This document shows positions 1-7,962 of a stretch of 15,687 bases of DNA, piece after piece; within the stretch, counting starts at the first letter, position 1, and the number at the start of each line of letters is the position of its first letter. The position numbers and the translations under genes are program-made. Source of the DNA: Ichthyophonus hoferi (lineage: Eukaryota; Opisthokonta; Ichthyosporea; Ichthyophonida; Ichthyophonidae); contig NAOQ01000329.1 of NCBI GenBank assembly GCA_002751075.1, forward strand, positions 70,651-86,337, written 5' to 3'. The notes beneath the pieces were generated by a model that was not told the DNA's origin, ran no database searches, and was given only the letters and a program-made list of their open reading frames with translations.

Positions 1-96
1 AAATAGTATAACAGTATAACAGTGTAACAGTGAAATAGTATAACAGTATAACAGTGTAACAGTGAAATAGTATAACAGTATAACAGTGTAACAGTA
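1..96. repeat. Minisatellite, 32-bp unit, three copies
   Basis: A unit beginning AAATAGTATAACAG repeats at 1, 33 and 65 with almost no differences. Each unit is itself built from 8-bp TAACAGTR steps, so the array is nested. It lies in the third intron of the LIG1-like gene and runs off the window's left edge, so the true copy number is unknown. Confidence 0.92.
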
Positions 97-126
97 TGTA
101 TGGCAGTATATGTATAAGGAACCTAC

Positions 127-216
127 GAAACATAGGATGAAGAATCTCCTTGGCCTCACTGTCATTGTCACTATCATCACTAAAGATGATAGCAGCCTTT
201 CTAATTCTGGGCCTCT
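127..216 (-). other. LIG1: Exon 3 of the LIG1-like gene (basic then acidic segment)
   Basis: The 90-bp exon lies between acceptor ACATACAG and donor GTAGGT on the minus strand. In the frame set by exon 2 it reads RPRIRKAAIIF followed by SDDSDNDSE and ends ILHPMF. The basic cluster could act as a nuclear localisation signal, and the Ser-Asp run looks like a CK2-type phosphorylation region; both are inferences. The phase 1 exit means at least one more exon lies left of the window. Confidence 0.7.
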
Positions 217-2347
217 CTGTATGTAAAAAGATTCATCAGGCTAAATTGATATATATCCATGTGCGTAGTAAGCAGGCAGATATGATTGGTTGATTAAATG
301 TGTACACATGGGTATTAATAGAAAAGGAAGTACATGCACATGGAAGAAAATATGCAGCCAATCGGCTTCAAAATATTAAGTTTAATTACGCTAAGTACTA
401 CGAATAAAATCACATTTAATCGCTCTTTTATGGTGCATGTATGTGTATTTGCGTATGTAGTTCTATATAATATTAAAATAAAGATGTGCTTTTGATTGGC
501 TAGTAATGCACCAAGTGGATCACATGCCCTTACATTATTATTAACCCTTTTATGAATATTGTGATATATATAATGAGCCAATGAGGAAGTGATTATGCAC
601 ATTTAAGATTAAGCTCGTGCTGATGGGCCCATATATATATATACTTTAAATATACATCTATATTAATCTGCACAAGTATACACGTAGATATATAAAAATA
701 CATAATCAATATGCCCTCATATTGATTGGCCCATGTGGTTTAATAATAACAATAATAAACTATAATACTTATAAATAGGTAAGTGTGTCATGTTTACAGA
801 AAAGCATGCGTATTGCTAATCCTTAATACTTAAAGCAGACAACCTAAAAGGAGAAAATATTTAATTTCAAATTATTTGAAAAAAATATATATATAAAAAT
901 ATGAAAAATAGAAAATTAAGATTCCAGGGGATGGTCATACTTGCGGACTGTATGATTGGCTCCTCATCCCCATTAATAACTCTCTTGCTACCATCCAATG
1001 ATTTCTCGGTTATATCATCTTTGGCAACCTCTCCTTTCTCCTCCTTTTCCTCTGTCTCTTGATCTTCTTTCATATGTACCTCTCTTTTGGTGTCTTTCTC
1101 TTTTACCTTGACAGGGCTCTTTGTCGCCACTATATCATTTTTTATCTTAGGTATGATCTCTTTTTCTTTTTCTTTTTCTTTTTCTTTTTCTTTTTCTTTT
1201 TCTTTTTCTTTCTTGATAGTAGTGGTGGTATCCTTTATAGGTGCTTTGGTACCTACCTTACTAAAGAAGTTTCTAAAATATAGTCATAAAAAAGATATAA
1301 TCAGTGTGTATTAGAGAAAAATGAAAGTATTCATTAGTATATATACATACAAAGTATAATATTTAAAGGTGATAAAAGTTTTGTATTGAGGACAAAAGGG
1401 TGGTGGGGCGTAGTGGTGTTTATAGGTTTGTATATGTGTATATGGGAAAGATGTGTATGTTTATATGTGTATGTATGTATGTATATGTGTTTGCATACGC
1501 ATACGCATATGTATTTATATGTGCATTATATATATATATATATAGGCTTATGTATAGGTATGTGTATTCGCACAGGTGTACGTGTTGTAATATATGTTTG
1601 CATGTATAGATATTATTATTTCAATGTATGTACGTGTATATACAAATATAAAAAGATATTTTTCTATATATGTCAGTATCTGTGTATGTGTGTATAAAAG
1701 TCTTGGAAATAGCATTAAGATTGAAGATGTGTCAAATACATGCTGCATATGAATATTAATATATATAAGTGGACAGGTATATATATCTATTCATAAGTGA
1801 AAATACTTGTGTATGTTTTTTTCATTAGATCCTATATATGATTGTGTGTAACTGTGTATAAAAAGAAAAGCAGTCAATGTATGCGAAGCAACAAGGGGCC
1901 TTATGGACATAGACTAGCCTGGGCAACCATGTTTATGGTAGTGCTTATATGCTTTTAGAACCTTTATGATCCAATTACCTGGACCAAGTAAATACATACA
2001 TAAATATATCAACATATTTGCATATTATCCTACGTACATACTATGCATACCATACTGCATATGATCATACTATAATATACACAATACAGACATAATACAT
2101 GCATATCGCCAAATTGTTGCTTATGGATTATTCGGCCACCCAAATCACCCGTGTATGATTATTATATTAAAATACGTCTTTAAAATATATAATAACTAGA
2201 AGTAATAATAGAAAAAAGATATGTGGAAGATATGTGGAGCCATTGCAGTCACCTGTAATTCCTACACGAAACCCTCTCCAATTTACCAGAATAAAGAACA
2301 ATAGGAAAAACAACTTACAGCATTGACTTCTGACCCTTGGCCGCCAT
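127..2347 (-). CDS. LIG1: DNA ligase 1-like protein, N-terminal part (3 coding exons, gene continues beyond left edge)
   Basis: Seen: three minus-strand exons with GT-AG borders and matching phases: 2347-2319 (ATG, phase 2 exit), 1272-941 (phase 1 exit) and 216-127 (phase 1 exit), giving residues 1-150. Splicing exon 1 to 2 makes QKSMLNFF at residues 6-13, a canonical PIP box (Q-x-x-M-x-x-F-F) that docks on PCNA. Residues 30-48 are alternating Lys-Glu, 49-120 are charged and low complexity, and 121-139 read KRPRIRKAA then an Asp/Ser-rich acidic run. Family knowledge: animal DNA ligase 1, which seals Okazaki fragments, starts with a PIP box (QRSIMSFF in human) followed by a disordered region containing a KRPGRKAA-acidic segment. 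Inference: this is the disordered N-terminus of LIG1; the catalytic domains would lie left of the window. MSH6 also has an N-terminal PIP box and a basic/acidic stretch, but its PWWP domain should come between and is absent here. Gene reality is fairly sure, identity less so. Confidence 0.68.
217..940 (-). other. Intron 2 of the LIG1-like gene
   Basis: The intron is AT-rich, with donor GTATGA at 940 and acceptor ACATACAG at 217. It contains five ATTGG/CCAAT pentamers (about 285, 358, 495, 578 and 725) and a short (AT)n run at 630-645. No convincing coding sequence; a 95-codon open frame at 315-602 looks like chance in AT-rich DNA. Confidence 0.65.
941..1272 (-). other. LIG1: Exon 2 of the LIG1-like gene (lysine/glutamate-rich disordered segment)
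   Basis: The 332-bp exon is open throughout in one frame, with acceptor TTTTAG just before 1272 and donor GTATGA after 941. Its first base completes Leu10, and the next codons Asn-Phe-Phe finish the PIP box. Residues 18-31 follow as a Thr-rich linker, then eight Glu-Lys dipeptides, then a highly charged segment ending in EEPIIQSA. Reading past the donor gives a short hydrophobic tail and a stop near 867; that looks like translated AT-rich intron rather than a membrane anchor. The phase 1 exit joins exon 3 to make Lys121. Confidence 0.75.
1161..1208. repeat. Coding hexanucleotide microsatellite (TTTTTC)8
   Basis: Eight perfect TTTTTC units on the plus strand read as eight Glu-Lys pairs (GAA AAA) on the minus strand inside exon 2 of the LIG1-like gene. 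Because the unit is 6 bp, copy-number change keeps the reading frame and only lengthens or shortens the charged linker after the PIP box. Confidence 0.93.
1273..2318 (-). other. Intron 1 of the LIG1-like gene, with TG/TA microsatellite tract
   Basis: The intron has donor GTAAGT (2318) and acceptor TTTTAG (1273). Positions about 1420-1570 and 1610-1695 are rich in TATGTG, GTAT and TA steps. The open frames there encode only Tyr/Cys/Val-rich low-complexity strings, the usual by-product of such tracts. I see no further exon: exons 1 and 2 join directly into an intact PIP box. Confidence 0.7.
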
Positions 2348-2352
2348 ATTGA
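2335..2352 (-). promoter_or_regulatory. YY1-like motif overlapping the start codon
   Basis: On the minus strand the start context reads CAATATGGCGGCCAAG, and on the plus strand GGCCGCCATATTG. The core GCCGCCAT matches the known YY1 element, which in animals often sits at or just after the transcription start and overlaps the ATG of housekeeping genes. It supports the chosen start; function is inferred. Confidence 0.4.
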
Positions 2353-2506
2353 TTAATATGGTCTATTATGTCAATTGAAACTGTAGAGCAACGGTCAAAA
2401 TATATAATAATACTAACAGTTTTGACATACAACCTCGCTAACCGTGTTGCATATGTTAAAATTACAATTTGTTGCAGCTAGTACATACCATATTAGAACT
2501 CATTGA

Positions 2507-2516
2507 TTTCGCGCGC
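2507..2516 (-). promoter_or_regulatory. E2F-like site upstream of the LIG1-like gene
   Basis: TTTCGCGCGC fits the E2F/DP consensus (TTTSSCGC) and stands out as the only CG-dense decamer in this AT-rich flank. It lies about 160 bp upstream of the start codon. E2F sites are typical of S-phase genes including DNA replication factors, so the location fits the gene. Binding is inferred. Confidence 0.5.
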
Positions 2517-2578
2517 TTTTTTGTTGTACTTTATTTTAATGGAGAGTTATTATCTCTTAAATCAGTTGTGGCATTAGT

Positions 2579-2732
2579 TGATTGGTTTAGGTTTTCCAAT
2601 TGGTTTTTCAGATGTTATTGTTCTTAAAAAAGATTCAAGTTGGCTTGTCCCATTTTTAATTTTGTTCTCATTGGATGGGTGTTATTTTCTCCAATCAGTT
2701 GCGAGTATCTTATTTGTTCGCGCTTGTATTGG
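2579..2732. promoter_or_regulatory. Cluster of CCAAT/ATTGG boxes (NF-Y-like)
   Basis: Six pentamers occur in about 155 bp: ATTGG at 2581, 2599, 2670 and 2728, and CCAAT at 2596 and 2691; the pair at 2596-2603 forms the palindrome CCAATTGG. They lie about 230-385 bp upstream of the LIG1-like start codon. Multiple CCAAT boxes near an E2F site are common in cell-cycle promoters. The plus-strand open frame across this stretch (2578-2778) is not recognisable and is probably incidental. Confidence 0.5.
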
Positions 2733-2739
2733 TTGGTCT

Positions 2740-5105
2740 ATTTGTCGAAAGCAATTCATAATATTTGTTGAAGAATAACGAAACCAAGCAAACCTTTAAC
2801 TAGATCTTTTTTTATGAAAATAAAGAAATGCTCAGGCAAATAAGCCAACATATATATACATAATCTGATTTTGGTAAAATTCTTTAAATTCTCTATGTTT
2901 TGGATTTTAAAGCAAGTGCAGAAACATTTCTTGTAAGCATATTTTAACAATGCGAACGGTATTAATGCGAATGTAGTTTGTTGGATGCCTAATGTGATGA
3001 GAAAGCAGTACATCAATGTATCAACTGATAGCTTATATTGTCACCAATGTGTAAACTGTTGGGATGGATCTGAGTAGTTTGGTTGGTTGATACCAATGGT
3101 GGCATATAAACGAGATTACTTGTTATAACTTTTACCAGATATCTATTCCAAAAGATGTGGTCTACAAAAGCTGAAAGACAAAAGAAACCCGTATATATCC
3201 CAGACTATAACTAGAACACAAACAGATCCTAGAAGTCACTTTTTTAAAAACTGAAAAAGAGTATGCACTCTAATCAGAGGTAATAAAAGGCATATTCATA
3301 TGCCTTAATAGAAATCATAAAACAAAACAAAACGGGATGTAAGGTAAAACTACTTCATCCTCATACACACTATAAGTCATAAATGATAATATTACGTAAA
3401 AATTCAAAAATAATAACTATACATGTGTTGTTAGAGGGATAAAAAAAATTCCATTTTAAATTTTTTTATTTCAATATACTTAATCTTTTAGGAAATGCAT
3501 TTCTAACTTCATATAACAGAGTCAATGGGTGCACAAATGGGACATGATAAAGTAGAAACATGATCAACTTGTAAAACTACAACTGAGATTCTTTTTATAA
3601 CATGCTTCAACCAAAGTATTTTAAAATTCATAAGTATAAAATACCTTGTAACATCTTTGTATATTATTTTATTTTCTTAGGGTATTTGCCAATGCAGGTT
3701 CTGACTTAATTTTATACTTATAATATATATATATATACTTGATATTTACAAATTTTCGTATTCAGTGCATACTTTCCTAATTAATATCATAATTAACAAA
3801 ATTAACACCAAATTGATTTAAAAATCTAAATATAATATAGTAGGAACAATTAGTCTTTCCAATATTCCATTCATATTAAAAATGACAAATTGCTACAAAA
3901 TATGTTATACAAAATGTTTTATGTCATTGAATGTTTTTTATTTGCATTATAAGTTATATTGGTCAAAACAAATTGAATAGGTCATACCAGGACTGGTTCC
4001 TTTAGGGACAACTGTGCATATAAGGTACTTTCAGATATGACAATCCTTTTAAAAATTGATCATGAACGACTACTTGTATTGAAACTCCAAAGGTCTTTTG
4101 GAACTTTCTGTGCCTATTTTTCTTTTACTAGAATTAAGCGTTAAACAAAAATAATTCCGAGTAATTTAACGCTGGTAGAAATGTAAATCGATAGCATATT
4201 CAACATTATTATAAATATAGCTCAAAACCTATCTCATGGTTTTGGACATTAGTATATGTGTATAATTAAGCATACTAAGGCTATATAGATATCTACTTTA
4301 GCATTTTTTTACAACAGTTAATTTAGTAATCGTACTTTAAATAACCAATAAATGGCTTTACATGCTTTGCCCAACAATTCCCTTACGATTTCAAAGTATA
4401 CATAGTAGGTATTTTATACTATGTTAATAGTAAGAGTAAGCAATAATAAAATAGCATGTTAGTAGTAATATAACAATTATTACTCGTATACAGTCATTTG
4501 TATATATAAATTTAATGTATTTGGTTTTAATGATGCCACTAACATTGCTTATATGATGAACCATAAAGACCTGAAATGGTTCTTTATAATTTTCATCAAG
4601 TTGACCAATATTTGGTCCATTGTACTGACATACAATTCTTAGTCAACAATATGGCTCCAGTCAAAGTAAATCTAGTAATTAATTAATAATGGGACAGAAA
4701 GAACTCTGCCTAGGGCCACTATAATCAAAAATGATACTTCCAATTAAGATCAAAGCAGTGTAGTTTTAAAACATTACTTATTACTGATTAAATTGACAAC
4801 CTAATATACGTAGCTCAGCGAGACTTTATTTACAAATGGAAATGTGTAAGTCAATGTTTACTTAAAAAATTAAAATAGTTTTTATTTTGTAGTATACTGT
4901 GTGCCAGAGTTGTCATATTGATACGACAGCCGTAATGTACAGAGTGCAGGTTTATAGCCCTCACAATTATAAAATATGTTCCTCCTGTTTTACAAAATCT
5001 TTTCCCCGCGTCAGCTGAGCTTTTTACTAACATTTATCAACATATACCTACATATCAATAGGTAATTAGAGTATAATTGCTAGGATTAGAGGTTTAATAC
5101 TTGTT
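2740..5105. other. Intergenic, no supported gene
   Basis: This stretch is AT-rich and has no frame longer than about 90 codons. The longest (2756-3016 and 4851-5033, both minus) match nothing I recognise and show no splice-linked partners. One small inverted repeat is visible: ATAAGTATAAAAT at 3630-3642 and its complement at 3709-3721. A (TA)n run lies at about 3722-3738. Confidence 0.6.
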
Positions 5106-5110
5106 AAAAC

Positions 5111-5515
5111 AGGAATATTTAATTAATTTGGGTATTTCTTCATATTGGTATAATTATGTAATATTATTAACCATTAATATTACGTATTTAGCCTGGGAAA
5201 ATAGTTAGTGCAATCTATTCACCTTAAATGGCAATCCAAGATGATCAATCAAAATTGAACCAGCCAATGGTAAAGATCCCGCAACTAATAAGTCATTTCA
5301 GATCACATGCTTTGGGTCCAGAAAATACATTGCTTAGGCATCCTGTCTAAGACAAGTCCTGCAAACTTGCTTAATAAAAAAATATATATCTTAGCATATC
5401 TCTACTCCGTGTATGTAAAGGGGATACGTTAAGACTCTCCTTCATTTGGTATTCTCTCTCCTTCTAAACGAATATAGGTCACAGGAACACTGTGTCTTTA
5501 CTTATTATTCTCAAC
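5111..5515 (+). repeat. Interspersed repeat, copy 1
   Basis: Two parts. 5111-5201 (AGGAATATTTAATTAATTTG to AGCCTGGGAAAA) recurs at 6054-6138 in the same direction. 5226-5515 recurs inverted at 14764-15058, sharing blocks such as AAATGGCAATCCAAGATGA, TACTCCGTG, TTCTCTCTCC and TAGGTCACAGGAACAC in the same order. Internal frames are interrupted here. The pattern suggests a non-autonomous mobile element; no class-defining ends or target duplications were identified. Confidence 0.75.
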
Positions 5516-6053
5516 ACGGTGGCAGAGAAATCTTAAATAATTTACCATGCTTACAAAACTTAATAATTTTATTAAGTCAAGAATCCATGAATGCCGAAAA
5601 CTCTTTATTCTAACCCTACATCCATTCACTGACCTCTAGTGTGGAGAATCAATTTTATTACACATACATATTGTCTTCAAATCTGCATTTGAACTCTCAA
5701 CATTTTTAGATGTAAAGGACACCAAAGTAACGTGAAAAACAACTGGGTAACACCCACTTGTTATCTCAGCCGTGAGCCGTCAGACGCCAGATATAATAGG
5801 CAGAGCCAGAGTCAGATAAAGAGCCAGGGCGAGCAGGACAATTTAGCATACAGTGTGATAAACTATCTTCATTATTTTTACACATTGGTTGCCATGCCAC
5901 AGTCACTTCTGAATGCCATCAGGAATTATCTACCTTATTTAATGAGCAATAAGCCTACAGCTAAGTAGTCACTATGTTAAGGTTCTTTTCATATTCCTTT
6001 TTCATATTTTTTATGCCCTAGGTGAAATAATCCGCCCAGGCCATACAGTCAAA
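5516..6053. other. Stretch between repeat copies 1 and 2, no supported gene
   Basis: It contains a 78-codon plus-strand frame (5732-5968) with a Gln/Ser-rich run (RQSQSQIKSQGEQDN). It could be element remnant or chance; I recognise no domain. The base composition near 5750-5840 is less AT-rich than the surroundings. Confidence 0.4.
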
Positions 6054-6275
6054 AGGAATAATTAATTAATTTAGGTATTTCTTTATATAGCTATGAACAT
6101 TTAATATTATTAGCAATTGTTTATGTAGCCTGGGAAAACGGATAACCAATCATTAACTAACCAATAATATTGGCGATTGATGATCAATTGTTCATCAATC
6201 TTGGCATTTGGTTCAGGAATGTGGAATTTGTGGTAATTACGACATCAGACTGCATTGTTTAAGATCCTATTACAT
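6054..6275 (+). repeat. Interspersed repeat, copy 2 (shortened)
   Basis: The left 85 bp (6054-6138) match copy 1 closely up to AGCCTGGGAAAA. Beyond that the likeness is weaker but in order: GATGATCAAT near 6178, TTTGG-TCAGG near 6207, and GCATTGTTTAAGATCCTAT near 6252 against ACATTGCTTAGGCATCCTGT in copy 1. Similarity ends around 6275, so this copy lacks the right half. Confidence 0.55.
6175..6200. repeat. Hairpin: 9-bp arms, 8-nt loop
   Basis: GATTGATGA (6175-6183) is perfectly complementary to TCATCAATC (6192-6200). It lies in repeat copy 2 within a group of CCAAT/ATTGG pentamers (6147, 6160, 6169). Confidence 0.6.
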
Positions 6276-7060
6276 TAAACTTTTTTTTAACCGTATAACA
6301 GTTCATAAAATTATGATAATATAGGTTATGTGAATAGCTCAAGGTTTTTATAGTAATAGCGTAATTATTTAATATGATACATAATTTTAATTATTTTGTT
6401 TGCTAAACACGTGAGTTACTAGATCTAACTTTTTAATTCTGTTTATTTGCGTGTTTGCGGTTATGCCACAAGACATGATTTGCACCTCTCTGCGTCCATT
6501 TTTAAGTGTTTGTAAATATCTCCTATATAAACAAACTAGCCTATATCCTCTCTAAATTTCACAAAAATATTCAATATATCCCATATATCCCATATATCCC
6601 ATATTTTCGGAGATAAGCCAACTTGATACTGGGATAGTATTAAAAATGTTTTTAAGCCAGATATGCCAAATATAGGTACAAAATTCCTTTGCAAGATGGG
6701 TCGCAAAACCACTCAAAAATTATTTGAATCTAAAAGGCGATTATTTTGAAGCTAGAGTGTGTATTATTACTGTATGTACGTAGAGTTAATATATTTTTTT
6801 CGAAACTATAACCTATTATTTTTGTCATTTGTTAACGGTATGGATAAATCATCATTGTTTATATTTTATATACATTTATTATTTACCTCTCTCTACACAA
6901 CCTTCAAGAATATTCAACTTGGAAAAAGAAATGGGTTTATTGGCTTACTCATTATTATAGTACTGTTCATTTCTTCATATATACTCAATCTTGTGGTCAG
7001 CGGAAATATTATCTAGTGTGTTGATTATTATCAAACTATATTCATTGTTTTACTAGGATA
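6276..7060. other. Intergenic with short tandem repeat, no supported gene
   Basis: A 9-bp unit (CCATATATC) is repeated about three times at 6575-6604. The 85-codon plus-strand frame at 6759-7016 is hydrophobic and Tyr/Phe/Ile-rich, as expected from AT-rich DNA by chance, and has no recognisable motif. Confidence 0.55.
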
Positions 7061-7580
7061 ACTCAGAGGGAGGCGTGTTGGATAGATAATGGAGGGGTAT
7101 GGAAAGAGTACTTAGAAGAAGAAAGGAAGGAAGGAAATAGAGGGAGAGGAGGAGAAAGAGATATATGGTGGACTGGGGATTAAGCAGATGAAACCAAGAA
7201 ACTAGAAAATATACTATAAATATTGGAATTGAATTTGAAAAAGAGATGTTAAGATTTATATATTATATACACGAAATTAGATTAAAAAGGACCAAGAAAC
7301 AAAGAGAATGGAAGGAACGTATATATATATAGATACATTTCATTTGAGGAATGAGAGAGGTGGAGAGGGTAAGAGAGAGCAAGATAACGAAATACTTTCA
7401 TAGTAAGGGATATGAGATAAAATATAGGGAGATGTGAGTGAAGGGCAATAATTATCTAATCTAAGACATAAGAAAAGAATTTGAAGGAATAGTCCAGTGA
7501 GATATTGAGAGTAATATAAAGTTGGCTATTTAGATATTTGGATACAGGGAAATATAAACTGAAAGGGAAAAGGAGAAATA
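7061..7580 (+). other. Purine-rich strand block
   Basis: The plus strand is strikingly rich in A and G. Positions 7114-7161 hold 47 purines in 48 bases, made of GAA, GGAA and GAGG steps, and the skew continues more weakly to about 7580. It lies roughly 400-850 bp upstream of the PSTPIP-like start codon. Minus-strand frames here (for example 7456-7668) are Phe/Leu-rich shadows. Confidence 0.7.
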
Positions 7581-7962
7581 TACATGTAAAAGATACTAGA
7601 TAGTTTTTCAAAGCTTTCCTCGTCACATTAAAAACAGATATTTTACATTCTAAAAAATACAGAAACAAATAGGAAAATAGTCATGATTTGTATAGCTGAT
7701 GATCTCGAAGATTATATATTGGAAGTATTTGTGGGCGAGCCCACTAATAGTTTGCACTGCCATCACATCTATTGAAAGGGTGTCAGAATGACGTATCAGT
7801 AACCTTACACAGTATAGTCCCACATTTATGGCCTGTGAGTATAATTAATAATTAATGACTATATAGAGAGGTGCATAGTTACTAACAGAGTATATTTCCT
7901 TATTCAAGAAATTACACACTATAATAGCAACCAACCAGTGACCTTAGATTACAATCGCCACT

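Noticed and set aside
1-96. CRISPR-like array at the left edge
   Set aside because: The 32-bp units are adjacent with no unique spacers, and the surroundings are a eukaryotic intron.
867-940. Hydrophobic C-terminal tail (about 20 residues) on the minus-strand charged frame, resembling a tail anchor
   Set aside because: It begins right after a GTATGA donor, is encoded by very AT-rich DNA, and the spliced alternative continues in phase into exon 3 with a sensible sequence.
1386-1748. Overlapping Tyr/Cys/Val-rich open frames on both strands
   Set aside because: They are translations of a TATG/TG microsatellite inside intron 1 of the LIG1-like gene.
1911-1930. AGCCTGGGCAACCATG, resembling a phrase found in primate Alu elements
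   Set aside because: Too short, with no other Alu-like sequence around it and a genome of quite different character.
2578-2778. 66-codon plus-strand frame next to the CCAAT cluster
   Set aside because: No domain, no splice partner, and the hydrophobic composition expected of T-rich DNA.
6759-7016. 85-codon hydrophobic plus-strand frame that could be a small membrane protein
   Set aside because: Tyr/Phe/Ile content matches AT-rich chance frames; no recognisable motif or supporting promoter or splice context.
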